Positions 34,125 to 42,753 of a stretch of DNA of 64,000 nt are shown piece by piece. Position numbers and translations under genes: made by a program. The stretch is from a virus, in IMG/VR virus record IMGVR_UViG_3300025276_004419, positions 1 to 64,000 of that record, one strand, 5' to 3'. Below the pieces are notes generated by a model that worked only from the letters and a program-made list of their open reading frames with translations, did no database searches and was not told the DNA's origin. The first letter of the stretch is position 1; every line of letters starts with the position of its first letter.

Positions 34125-36455
34125 ATGAAATTAGTTATATATGCGGGGTATTATTCCCCACCCTACTCACCTGAAACTATAGATGAAACTGGTTTAGGAG
34201 GTACAGAACAATGTATTATAAATTTAGCTAAAACCCTTAAATCCCAAAATCCAATTTGGGATATTTGGGTCGTTGGTGGAGTGGTTTATGGAGATTACGA
34301 TGGTATAATGTATAGACCTACACAAGACTTTAAAAATGAAGTAAAATCTGTAGATACTATTATTGGGGTTTCGTACATTCATTACATTAAAGAATTTGAG
34401 GGTATCGATTATACCGACTCAATACTTTGGGTGCATAATACCGAATATTATACGTGGTGGAATGGCCAAGATATTGCCAACCATCGTGAACTTTTATTAG
34501 ATTCTAAATTAAAATCTATAATTTGCTTAACAGAATGGCATAAAAACATATTTATAGAACAATTCCCAGAAACCAAAGATAAAATTCAAGTTATAGGTAA
34601 TGGAGTAGATACTTCTAAATTCCAGATAGGAGATAAAAACCCAAATCAATACATTTATACTTCACACGCTGAACGAGGTTTAAGTCAAATACTAACAGAA
34701 TGGGATAGTATTTTATTCAAAAATCCCCTTGCGGAATTAAAAATATCTACTCCTCAATATGGTTTAGAATATTTTAATCTTTATTACAGAGATTTAGTAG
34801 ATAACTTGGATAACGTAGAATTCCTTGGTACATTACCGCAACATGAGCTATATAAACTAATGGCCCAAAGTACTTATTGGTATTATCCTTCATCATATCA
34901 GGAAACCTTTTGTATTACGGCTTTAGAAATGTTAGGTCATGGGGTTCAACCTATTACTTGGGAATGGGGAGGATTAAAGGAAACATTAAACAATTTTAAT
35001 ACCCTAAATAAGGACGAATTCCTAGATTGGGAAGAAGTAAATCAATACCTAAATCAATGTAGTTGGAAATCCAGAGTAAATAACCACTGGGTCCCATTAC
35101 TAACAAATACAAGTATGAAATTAGAAACATTTTATGTTTTAGCTCTAAATGAGACAGCCGAAATTAGAGAAAAATGCGAAAACTTACACTTACCATCCAA
35201 AACCCCTTATTGGATTAAACCTGGGTTCGATGCTCGTAAAATGGAGCAAGAAGATTGGGATAAATTTGGTGTAGATAAACACCCACGTTGGAATATTGAA
35301 GGTAGTAATCCTTGGTGGAAACGTGATGTAATGGAAGGTGAATTAGGTTGTGGCTTATCTCATGTAGATGCTTGGGTAGATTCATATCGTAGAGGATTAG
35401 AAGTAACACTAATTTTAGAAGAGGATTTTCACGAAGAAATGCCTGTAGATTGGAAACAAATTGATAAATTGTTTAAAAAAGGTTATGACCTTATTTATTT
35501 AGGACGTAATGCTTTAGAGGCAGCACTAGAAAAACCAATTAAAGATGTTAAAGGTTGGGTTGAACCCGATTACACATATAATTCTCACGCATATATCTTA
35601 TCTAAAAGGGGTGTACAAATTTTAGTAGAAGAGTATATGGAGCAATACAAGAAAGAAATGTTTGCTTTTGATGAATTTCTTACTCTTACTTTTGGTATGA
35701 CCCATCGTCAGGATATCCTTCAAGAATATGAGGGTAAAACTCGATTAAAAGCAGCAGCCCCTATTCGAGACCACTATATACAAAAAGATAGCCCAGGATC
35801 AACATTTTATATTAAACCAACCCAACCATCCTTTGGGGACTTGCTGGGAAAGCCACCCGGAGTTAGAGATAGCTCCAATTGGGAAATATGGTGTCAAAAA
35901 TATATTAACCCATTTTTACTTAAGGGTCAAAGTAGGTTAATGATAGATGAAATAGCACCTAATGTCATAGAATTCCCTTTATTTACAGAAGAATTTTGTA
36001 AAGAAGTTATAAGTTTAGCAGAAGATAAAGAATGGGTTACGGATAGACATGAGTTTTACCCTACAACAGACCAAACTATGGAAAGTTTAGGAATGCAAGA
36101 TATTTATCAAAGAGTATTAGAACAATTTGTATATCCTATATGGATACAATTTTGGGAACTTACAGGTGAACCTTGGAAAACGTTAACGAGCGAAAATTTT
36201 ATAGCTAAGTATAATACCAAAAATCAAGGTAGTTTAGACTTGCATCACGACAGCTCTGCCATTACATTAAATGTAAGATTAAATAATGAATTTAAAGGTG
36301 GGGGTACATTCCTACCAAAATACAAAACTACAGTCCAACCACGTAAAACTGGGTATGCTATGGCACACCCGGGAAATATAACTCATTTACACGGGGGTAG
36401 ACCAGTAGAAACAGGAACACGTTATATATTAGTATCATTTACAGCAAACAATTAA
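34125..36455 (+). CDS. Three-domain enzyme: GT4 glycosyltransferase + GT25 glycosyltransferase + PLOD-type lysyl hydroxylase
   Basis: This is a 776-residue fusion. Residues 1 to about 320 are a GT-B/GT4 domain (GLGGTEQCIINLAKTL, LWVHN, IGNGVD, then SSYQETFCITALEMLGHG). Residues of about 334-560 are a GT25 domain, as in procollagen galactosyltransferases and bacterial LPS transferases: GELGCGLSHVDAW, LILEEDF in the usual LEDD place, and SHAYILSKRG. Residues of about 605-776 are an Fe(II)/2-oxoglutarate dioxygenase of the lysyl hydroxylase (PLOD) type: HHDSSAITLNV gives H707 and D709, GGGTFLPKY follows, and THLHGG...GTRYILVSF gives H756 and R766. Together these activities would hydroxylate lysine and attach one or two sugars. 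The enzyme follows the Gly-X-Lys-Gly fibres. Mimivirus L230 is a known viral hydroxylase-transferase fusion. The substrate here is inferred. Confidence 0.88.
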   Translation: MKLVIYAGYYSPPYSPETIDETGLGGTEQCIINLAKTLKSQNPIWDIWVVGGVVYGDYDGIMYRPTQDFKNEVKSVDTIIGVSYIHYIKEFEGIDYTDSILWVHNTEYYTWWNGQDIANHRELLLDSKLKSIICLTEWHKNIFIEQFPETKDKIQVIGNGVDTSKFQIGDKNPNQYIYTSHAERGLSQILTEWDSILFKNPLAELKISTPQYGLEYFNLYYRDLVDNLDNVEFLGTLPQHELYKLMAQSTYWYYPSSYQETFCITALEMLGHGVQPITWEWGGLKETLNNFNTLNKDEFLDWEEVNQYLNQCSWKSRVNNHWVPLLTNTSMKLETFYVLALNETAEIREKCENLHLPSKTPYWIKPGFDARKMEQEDWDKFGVDKHPRWNIEGSNPWWKRDVMEGELGCGLSHVDAWVDSYRRGLEVTLILEEDFHEEMPVDWKQIDKLFKKGYDLIYLGRNALEAALEKPIKDVKGWVEPDYTYNSHAYILSKRGVQILVEEYMEQYKKEMFAFDEFLTLTFGMTHRQDILQEYEGKTRLKAAAPIRDHYIQKDSPGSTFYIKPTQPSFGDLLGKPPGVRDSSNWEIWCQKYINPFLLKGQSRLMIDEIAPNVIEFPLFTEEFCKEVISLAEDKEWVTDRHEFYPTTDQTMESLGMQDIYQRVLEQFVYPIWIQFWELTGEPWKTLTSENFIAKYNTKNQGSLDLHHDSSAITLNVRLNNEFKGGGTFLPKYKTTVQPRKTGYAMAHPGNITHLHGGRPVETGTRYILVSFTANN

Positions 36456-36459
36456 AAAC

Positions 36460-37074
36460 ATGAACACACTTTATTCATTTCCACTAGACTTTGACAAATA
36501 TGTTAATCAAAGCAATTATTATTGGTTTGAGGAAGGTTTTACAGCCGAAGAACTAAAAACCCTCGAACAACAAGTACAAGAAATTCCATCACAAGCTGGT
36601 GTAACAGAAACCGGTAATCAAGCTGATGGTGAGGGTTTAGAATCACGTAATTCTACGATTAAATGGGTTCCATTTAGTGAAGAGACTAAGTGGATCTACG
36701 ACAAAATTGGTATGTTAGCCAAAACTGCTAATGATGAGATGTTCCATTTTGATATCCACAATATGCCAGAAAATATCCAGTACACTGAGTATTATGGTAC
36801 TAATAAAGGTCATTATGATTGGCATATGGATATTGGTACTGAAGGACATATGAAATTTCGTAAAATATCAGTTACAGTACAACTTTCAGATTCTACCGAA
36901 TATGAAGGTGGAGATCTACAGATCTGGCCTGGTGGTCAAGCACCTTATACTGCTCCACGTGGTAAAGGTAATGTTGTAATTTTCCCATCTTATCTGATGC
37001 ATCGTGTTACACCTGTAACCGAGGGTACTAGAAAATCATTTGTATTATGGTTAGGTGGTGGTCATTTTAAATAA
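36460..37074 (+). CDS. Fe(II)/2-oxoglutarate-dependent hydroxylase (PKHD/prolyl 4-hydroxylase type)
   Basis: This 204-residue single-domain dioxygenase has its metal-binding triad in HYDWHMD (H122, D124) and MHRVTPV (H181). The 2-oxoglutarate-binding Arg is in EGTRKSFV (R191), ten residues after the distal His as is usual. The YEGGDLQIW strand and GNVVIFPSYLMHRV are typical of PKHD-type hydroxylases related to PiuC and prolyl 4-hydroxylases. Such enzymes hydroxylate proline or other residues. The gene starts 4 bases after the lysyl hydroxylase fusion and overlaps the next gene by one base, so it belongs to the same cassette. Related dioxygenases are widespread in marine phages with unclear substrates. 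Confidence 0.88.
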   Translation: MNTLYSFPLDFDKYVNQSNYYWFEEGFTAEELKTLEQQVQEIPSQAGVTETGNQADGEGLESRNSTIKWVPFSEETKWIYDKIGMLAKTANDEMFHFDIHNMPENIQYTEYYGTNKGHYDWHMDIGTEGHMKFRKISVTVQLSDSTEYEGGDLQIWPGGQAPYTAPRGKGNVVIFPSYLMHRVTPVTEGTRKSFVLWLGGGHFK

Positions 37075-37823
37075 TGAAAATAGCATTATTAATTAGTGGT
37101 CAACCACGTAGACATAGAGAAGGCTATCAAGAATTAAAAAAATGGTTTCTAGATAAGTATGATATAGATGTTTATTTACACGCTTGGAAAGATACCGAAT
37201 TCAAGAAATATGATTTTTTTAATGAAGGCAAGGTGCAAAAAACCTATGAAGTTAATGATGATTTATATCAAAATTTACTTGATTGGTATCAACCTAAAGG
37301 CTTTTTATTTGAACCATCAATCCAATTCGATGCTTCGGGTTTAAAAGGTCCTAATAACCAACGACTAAACTCCCAAATGGGTATGTGGATGTCTACATAC
37401 AGGTCATTTCAGTTATGTGAGGAATCAGGTATAAAATACGATTTAGTATTTAAAACTCGCTATGATTTACTATTTACACACTATGCTGCGAATAACTGTG
37501 ATTTATTAACAAATATTACACAATTAGATCCTGATAGATTACATTTTTGGGAATACGCCCCACATTGGAATATGGATTGGCAAATCAACGACCAGTTAGC
37601 AATAGGTAAACCAGAATTAGTAAAACAATATTGTAGCGTGTTCCCTGAAATGCTTTTTAATATATTTCACAACCCAGAATATCGAGATAATAATGATGAT
37701 ATTTTTATAAATGAAACTTTAGTACTACAACACATTAAAAATTTAAATATCCCATTATCACCTATGTATCATGGATTTGATGGTTCTCGAGGTATAGATT
37801 GTGGGTGTCATATAATGAGATAA
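37074..37823 (+). CDS. GT-A-like glycosyltransferase (WavE/DUF7796-like)
   Basis: This 249-residue protein opens with ALLISGQPRRHREGYQELK, then DIDVYLHAWKD, a start typical of a group of putative sugar transferases. KYDLVFKTRYDLLF near residues 122-135 probably holds the DxD-like metal/nucleotide-sugar site (RYD). A C-terminal FHNPEYRDNNDDIFINETLV follows. No signal peptide. It is coupled to the hydroxylase before it and lies 3 bases before the next transferase, so it should act in the same pathway, perhaps extending the glycan. Donor and acceptor are unknown. Confidence 0.65.
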   Translation: MKIALLISGQPRRHREGYQELKKWFLDKYDIDVYLHAWKDTEFKKYDFFNEGKVQKTYEVNDDLYQNLLDWYQPKGFLFEPSIQFDASGLKGPNNQRLNSQMGMWMSTYRSFQLCEESGIKYDLVFKTRYDLLFTHYAANNCDLLTNITQLDPDRLHFWEYAPHWNMDWQINDQLAIGKPELVKQYCSVFPEMLFNIFHNPEYRDNNDDIFINETLVLQHIKNLNIPLSPMYHGFDGSRGIDCGCHIMR

Positions 37824-37826
37824 TAA

Positions 37827-40139
37827 ATGAAAGAACCAAAAATTTTTGGACATGGTCCTTATATAGGAACAACAGGTTATAACAACCATACACGTGATTT
37901 TTTTAGGGGTCTATCTAACCACCACCCATTAAAATTTCGTAACTTTACTGTAGGTAGTAGTTGGGAAGGTATGAATAAAGAACCACATAATGGGGAATCT
38001 TACCTCCTTGATATAGATAAAAATATACTCCACCAACAAACATACTACACCTCAGAGGGTGATATGGTTGATGGTGAAATATACCCTAATAATGGAGAAA
38101 ATTTTAACCATAATGTAAATTTAATTTTGATGGAAACTAACCATCATTATTTTTTTCACAATTATAAAGGACCTAAAATAGCTTATAATGTTTGGGAATC
38201 TACGAAACAACCGGAAGCATTTTTTAATAAATTATTAGAATTTGATCAAATCTGGGTCCCATCACAATGGCAGGCAGATTGTACTATTGAACAAGGTGCT
38301 GATCCTGATAAAGTAAAAGTAGTCCCTGAGGGGGTAGATACAGAAACATTTTTTCCTGAAGATCCTCAAACTACATTAGACTATGTAGATGGTCGTTTTA
38401 AATTTATTCACTTTGGAAGGTGGGATTATAGAAAATCTACAAAAGAAATTATTAAAACTTTCTTAAAAGAATTTAAACCCGAAGAACCCGTAGATTTAAT
38501 TTTATCTATTGATAATATGTGGGGCAAAGATATGGATAGTTTTGAAACAACTGAAGAAAGACTAAAACATTATGGTTTTACGGACGAACGTTTAAAAATT
38601 AAACATTTTCCATCAAGAGAAGATTATATTACGTATTTAAAAAATGGTCATGTATTTTTGTCTTGTGCTCGTAGTGAAGGTTGGAATTTACCTTTAATTG
38701 AAGCCATGGCTTGTGGTACCCCATCTATATACTCAGCGGATTCAGCTCAAATGCAATTTGCATCAGGTAAGGGTCTACCAGTAAAAATATTAGGCGAAAA
38801 ACCTGCAACATCTAATGATTATGGTCGCTATACTATGAGTGATCTTCCAGGAAATTACCCAGAACCCGATTTCGAAGATTTAGCTATCGTAATGCGTGAT
38901 GCATTTGAAAATTATACTGACTATAAAAAACGTGCTATAGAAGAAGCAAAGTTGATTCATCGTGATTTTAATTGGAAAAATGTAGCTCAAATTGGTAGTA
39001 ATACTATTAAAGAATTTATGGATAATTATGTAGCCCCTGCTATTAAACCTAATACTATTAATGTTTCGTATTTAGAGGGTCCTAAAGTAGAAATTTTAGG
39101 GGACAACCCTGAAGAATATACAATAGAATTTATTAACGGGGATACTAATGAAGTAGTATTTAGTGATAAAATTACTAATGGAATGTGGACCACGTGTAAC
39201 AAAAAATATTATATTCCTTGGATTATAAAAGTTAATGGAGAGATAGTAAATAAATTTAGTTTAAAAGATAAAAAGGTTTTAATAGGTTTAGATTCAAATT
39301 CAATAGGAGACACTATAGCATGGACTCCATATGCTGTTGAATTTGCTAAAAAGCATAATTGTCAAGTCCTTTTATCTACCCACCATAACTCATGGTTTGA
39401 GGGCGTTGATGCTTATAAAGATATTAAATTTATTACCCCTGGGGATTTTGAACCTTGCCACGCTATGTATAGAATTGGATGGTTTAAAGATGATGAGGGT
39501 TTTTGGAAAGATTTTAATAAACACCCTAACCAAGTTAATTTATACCCATTACAACAAACTGCTGCTGATATTTTAGGTTTAGAATTTAAAGAATTAAATC
39601 ATGGGTTAGTATTTAATAAAAATGCAACCCCAATTAAGTCTAAATACGTAGTTATAGGACCAGAATCAACAGCAGGGTGTAAAGAGTGGCCTAGACAAAA
39701 TTGGAACGTTTTAGCTAAATTACTAAATCAACAAGGATATACAGTAATAACTTTAACTAAAAACCCACTTAAAATCCCAGGTACGATTAATGTTTACAAT
39801 AAACCTTTTGATGTTTTAGCTAATTATTTACTTAATGCTGATTTATTTATAGGTTTAAGCTCCGGATTATCTTGGTTTAATTGGGGGTTAGGTAAAAAAA
39901 CAGTAATGATGAATGGTTTTACCTCTAAAGAACATGAATTCCAAACTAAAGTTACTCGTATACGTGAGGAAAGTGTTTGTAATTCTTGTTGGGTTAATCC
40001 AAATTTTAAATTTGATGCTGGGGATTGGGATTGGTGTCCTATATGGAAAGGAACAGATAAACAGCATACGTGTATGAAATCCGTCTCACCAACTCAAGTT
40101 TTTAAACAAGTTAAACAAATTTTAAATAGTAAAAAATAA
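37827..40139 (+). CDS. Two-domain glycosyltransferase: GT4 + autotransporter O-heptosyltransferase-like (BAHT/TibC) domain
   Basis: This 770-residue fusion has an N-terminal GT4-type domain to about residue 400 (IWVPSQWQADC, VVPEGVDTETFFPE, FIHFGRWDYRK, and the nucleotide-sugar site ARSEGWNLPLIEAMACGTP). After a small beta linker, residues of about 482-770 resemble bacterial autotransporter heptosyltransferases: KKVLIGLDSNSIGDTIAWTP, STHHNSWFEG, GPESTAGCKEWPRQNW and FIGLSSGLSWFNWGLGKKTV. The C-terminal cysteines C718, C721, C737 and C749 give C-x2-C-x15-C-x11-C; the first three have the spacing of the iron-finger Cys in TibC. TibC-type enzymes O-glycosylate serines in repetitive surface adhesins, so the Ser/Thr-rich Gly-X-Y fibres are attractive substrates. 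The sugar need not be heptose. Confidence 0.82.
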   Translation: MKEPKIFGHGPYIGTTGYNNHTRDFFRGLSNHHPLKFRNFTVGSSWEGMNKEPHNGESYLLDIDKNILHQQTYYTSEGDMVDGEIYPNNGENFNHNVNLILMETNHHYFFHNYKGPKIAYNVWESTKQPEAFFNKLLEFDQIWVPSQWQADCTIEQGADPDKVKVVPEGVDTETFFPEDPQTTLDYVDGRFKFIHFGRWDYRKSTKEIIKTFLKEFKPEEPVDLILSIDNMWGKDMDSFETTEERLKHYGFTDERLKIKHFPSREDYITYLKNGHVFLSCARSEGWNLPLIEAMACGTPSIYSADSAQMQFASGKGLPVKILGEKPATSNDYGRYTMSDLPGNYPEPDFEDLAIVMRDAFENYTDYKKRAIEEAKLIHRDFNWKNVAQIGSNTIKEFMDNYVAPAIKPNTINVSYLEGPKVEILGDNPEEYTIEFINGDTNEVVFSDKITNGMWTTCNKKYYIPWIIKVNGEIVNKFSLKDKKVLIGLDSNSIGDTIAWTPYAVEFAKKHNCQVLLSTHHNSWFEGVDAYKDIKFITPGDFEPCHAMYRIGWFKDDEGFWKDFNKHPNQVNLYPLQQTAADILGLEFKELNHGLVFNKNATPIKSKYVVIGPESTAGCKEWPRQNWNVLAKLLNQQGYTVITLTKNPLKIPGTINVYNKPFDVLANYLLNADLFIGLSSGLSWFNWGLGKKTVMMNGFTSKEHEFQTKVTRIREESVCNSCWVNPNFKFDAGDWDWCPIWKGTDKQHTCMKSVSPTQVFKQVKQILNSKK

Positions 40140-40142
40140 CAT

Positions 40143-40155
40143 AATATTTATAACC
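40143..40155 (+). promoter_or_regulatory. Late-promoter-like motif abutting a start codon
   Basis: AATATTTATAACC ends directly before the ATG at 40156. If it is a promoter, the mRNA from it would have almost no leader. This copy is important for deciding what the motif does. Confidence 0.45.
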
Positions 40156-40407
40156 ATGGAAAAAGTTTCGTTAAGCAAAGAAGAAATTCAAATTATTAAG
40201 GACATCCAACAAACAGAACAAGAAATTGTATCCCAATTAGGTCAAATCGAATATCAAATTTTATCTCTTAATTCACAAAAAGAAGATTTAAAAAATGCTA
40301 TTAAAGATATTAACAATAAAGGGAATAAATTAGGAGAAGATCTTCAACAAAAATATGGAGACGGATCTATTAACATAGAAACAGGAGAATTCACGAAATC
40401 GAATTAA
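40156..40407 (+). CDS. Small coiled-coil protein before tail sheath gene
   Basis: This 83-residue, glutamine- and glutamate-rich protein has a continuous helix and heptad-like pattern over residues 8-65 (EEIQIIKDIQQTEQEIVSQL and on), followed by YGDGSINIETGEF. Small coiled-coil proteins with this kind of C-terminal end are common in marine T4-like genomes near tail genes, but I know of no assigned function. It is probably co-expressed with late genes. Confidence 0.7.
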   Translation: MEKVSLSKEEIQIIKDIQQTEQEIVSQLGQIEYQILSLNSQKEDLKNAIKDINNKGNKLGEDLQQKYGDGSINIETGEFTKSN

Positions 40408-40424
40408 TTTTTGATCCTCTCTTG

Positions 40425-40440
40425 AATATTTATAACAAAA
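40425..40440 (+). promoter_or_regulatory. Late-promoter-like motif before tail sheath gene
   Basis: AATATTTATAACAAAA lies 16 bases before the sheath ATG at 40457. This is one of the most consensus-like copies. Confidence 0.6.
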
Positions 40441-40456
40441 TAATAATTACAACACA

Positions 40457-42196
40457 ATGGCAGAAACTTTAATATCACCCGGTGTATTAGCAAGAGAGAA
40501 TGACCAGTCATTTATTACTCAACAACCCGTACAAGTAGGTGCTGCAATCGTAGGTCCTGCAGTTAAAGGTCCAGTAGAAATACCTACAATTGTTACATCA
40601 TACAGTGATTATCAAAACAGATTTGGAACTACTTTTGACAGCGGTAGTGAAGTATTTAGTTACTTTACTTCTATTGCTGCTTATAATTATTTCAATAACG
40701 GAGGTAATACTTTACTAGTAAGTAGAGTAGTATCAGGTTCAAGCTCTTGGGCGTATGCAACTGCTTCAATTGTTGATGGTAATCCATTTGCGAGTTCTTC
40801 ATTTGAATTAGAAGCCATTGATAAAGGTGAAATTTGGAACAATACAGGTTCAATGGTATCTGGCTCATTAGTTTCAGGTTCATCCGATAATGTTAGATGG
40901 CAAGTAGTGGGTCGTAATGAAGCATCAGGAACTTTTTCATTAGTAATTAGAAGAGGAAATGATACAACAAACAACCCAGTTGTCTTAGAACAATTTAATA
41001 ACTTATCTTTAGATCCAAATCAACCAAATTTCATTTCAGCTGTAATTGGTGATACTAAATTTAATTACAACGAAGCTGAAAATTACTTAGAAGTATCAGG
41101 TTCATATGCAAACGGTTCTAGATACGTAAGAGTTAAAAAAGTAAATCAACCAACCCCAAATTATTTAGATAATGCTGGAAATGCTCAAGAGCAATTTACA
41201 GGTTCTATCCCAGCATTAGGGTCAGGTTCTATAGGTGGTGCTTTCCAAGCAGGTGTAGGTAGTCTCATTAATGCTACTATAGCTGGAGGTGGTAATTACT
41301 ACGAAAAAGCAGGTACTGGTGCTTCAGCTGTAACTCAGGGTTTGGTTAGTACTGATTATAATAATATGTTAAGTCTATTATCTAATCAAGATGATTATAG
41401 ATTCAATGCACTACTTACCCCAGGTTTGATAGACAAAGTTCACGCTTCTCAAACAACAACAGCAATTAATAATACTCAAGGTAGAGGAGATAGCCTTTAT
41501 ATTTTAGATCCTGTACTATATGGTTCAACCATTGCTACTACAACAGGTCAAGCTAATGCTAGGAATACTTCATACGCAGCTGTATACTGGCCTTGGTTAC
41601 AGACATTCGAACCTGATTCCGGTAAAAATGTTTGGATCCCAGCGTCAACAATGATCGGGGGAGTTTACGCATTTAACGACAATGTAAGCGAGCCATGGTT
41701 TGCCCCAGCGGGTATCAACAGAGGGGGATTAACCAACGTAATTCGCCCGGAAAGAAAGTTGTCTCAAGCAAATAGAGATACTTTATACGAAGCAAATGTT
41801 AACCCAATAGCTTCATTCCCTGGAACAGGAACAGTAGTATATGGTCAGAAAACACTACAACGTCAAGCAAGTGCTTTAGACAGAGTAAATGTTAGAAGAT
41901 TATTAATTGCTCTTAAATCTTACATTAGCCAAATTGGTCAAACTTTAGTATTTGAACAAAATACAGCAGCAACAAGAAATAACTTCTTAGCTGCAGTAAA
42001 CCCATATTTGGAAACAGTCCAACAAAGACAAGGTTTATACGCGTTTAAAGTAGTAATGGATGATAGCAATAACACTCCAGATGTAATCGATAGAAACCAA
42101 TTAATAGGTGCTATTTACTTACAACCTACTAGAACAGCAGAATTCATTTACCTAGACTTTAATGTATTACCTACGGGAGCAACTTTCCCAGCGTAA
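40457..42196 (+). CDS. 18: Contractile tail sheath protein (T4 gp18-like)
   Basis: This 579-residue sheath subunit polymerises around the tail tube and contracts at infection. The N-terminus (SPGVLARENDQSF) and VGAAIVGPAVKGPVEIPTIV are classic sheath openings. The C-terminal half has AVYWPWLQTFEPDSGKNVWIP, ASTMIGGVYAFND, EPWFAPAGINRG and DRVNVRRLLIALKSYI, all conserved in contractile sheaths. T4 gp18 has 659 residues; the middle, more variable domain is shorter here. The tail tube gene follows at once with its own late-type motif. Confidence 0.96.
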   Translation: MAETLISPGVLARENDQSFITQQPVQVGAAIVGPAVKGPVEIPTIVTSYSDYQNRFGTTFDSGSEVFSYFTSIAAYNYFNNGGNTLLVSRVVSGSSSWAYATASIVDGNPFASSSFELEAIDKGEIWNNTGSMVSGSLVSGSSDNVRWQVVGRNEASGTFSLVIRRGNDTTNNPVVLEQFNNLSLDPNQPNFISAVIGDTKFNYNEAENYLEVSGSYANGSRYVRVKKVNQPTPNYLDNAGNAQEQFTGSIPALGSGSIGGAFQAGVGSLINATIAGGGNYYEKAGTGASAVTQGLVSTDYNNMLSLLSNQDDYRFNALLTPGLIDKVHASQTTTAINNTQGRGDSLYILDPVLYGSTIATTTGQANARNTSYAAVYWPWLQTFEPDSGKNVWIPASTMIGGVYAFNDNVSEPWFAPAGINRGGLTNVIRPERKLSQANRDTLYEANVNPIASFPGTGTVVYGQKTLQRQASALDRVNVRRLLIALKSYISQIGQTLVFEQNTAATRNNFLAAVNPYLETVQQRQGLYAFKVVMDDSNNTPDVIDRNQLIGAIYLQPTRTAEFIYLDFNVLPTGATFPA

Positions 42197-42210
42197 GAGT
42201 TTAGATAACG

Positions 42211-42226
42211 AATATTTATAATAGAA
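42211..42226 (+). promoter_or_regulatory. Late-promoter-like motif before tail tube gene
   Basis: AATATTTATAATAGAA lies 14 bases before the tube ATG at 42241. Confidence 0.55.
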
Positions 42227-42240
42227 TAAAATAAATAACA

Positions 42241-42729
42241 ATGGCAGTATTAGATCCAAATGAAATTTTCTTTACAGCGTTTGAGCCCAAACAAGCAAAC
42301 AGGTTCATCATGTATATTGATGGTTTCCCCGCTTACACCGTAAAAGGCGTAGGTGCTGTAACTTTAAGTCAAGGTACAGTGGCTTTAAACCACATTAACG
42401 TTCAACGTTTTGTTAAAGGTAAATCAACCTGGGGACCAATTACATTCACGTTATTTGATCCAATTACTCCTTCAGGCGCTCAATCCGTAATGGAGTGGGT
42501 ACGTTTACACCACGAATCAGTTACTGGTAGAGATGGTTATTCAGATTTCTACAAGAAAGATTTAACATTTAACGTATTAGGTCCAGTAGGTGACATAGTA
42601 TCAGAATGGATAATCAAAGGTGCTATGATTACTGAAGCAGGTTTTGGTGAGTATGGTTGGGATACTGAAAATCAAGCTATTAACTTGACAATGACAGTTC
42701 AACCAGATTACTGTATCTTGAACTTCTAG
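42241..42729 (+). CDS. 19: Tail tube protein (T4 gp19-like)
   Basis: This 162-residue tube subunit (T4 gp19 has 163) forms the inner channel of the contractile tail. It has the start FFTAFEPKQANRFIMYIDG, the segment KSTWGPITFTLFDPITPSGA, and the C-terminus ENQAINLTMTVQPDYCIL, all typical of the T4-like tube family. Order (sheath, tube, chaperones, tape measure) is that of contractile-tail clusters. A terminator follows the gene. Confidence 0.95.
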   Translation: MAVLDPNEIFFTAFEPKQANRFIMYIDGFPAYTVKGVGAVTLSQGTVALNHINVQRFVKGKSTWGPITFTLFDPITPSGAQSVMEWVRLHHESVTGRDGYSDFYKKDLTFNVLGPVGDIVSEWIIKGAMITEAGFGEYGWDTENQAINLTMTVQPDYCILNF

Positions 42730-42753
42730 AAAAAAATCAATATTTTTATAAAT

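Noticed and set aside
42745-42753. Canonical T4 late-promoter core TATAAATA after the tail tube gene
   Set aside because: It lies immediately upstream of a terminator hairpin and is a single case; the recurrent motif of this phage is AATATTTATAA instead.
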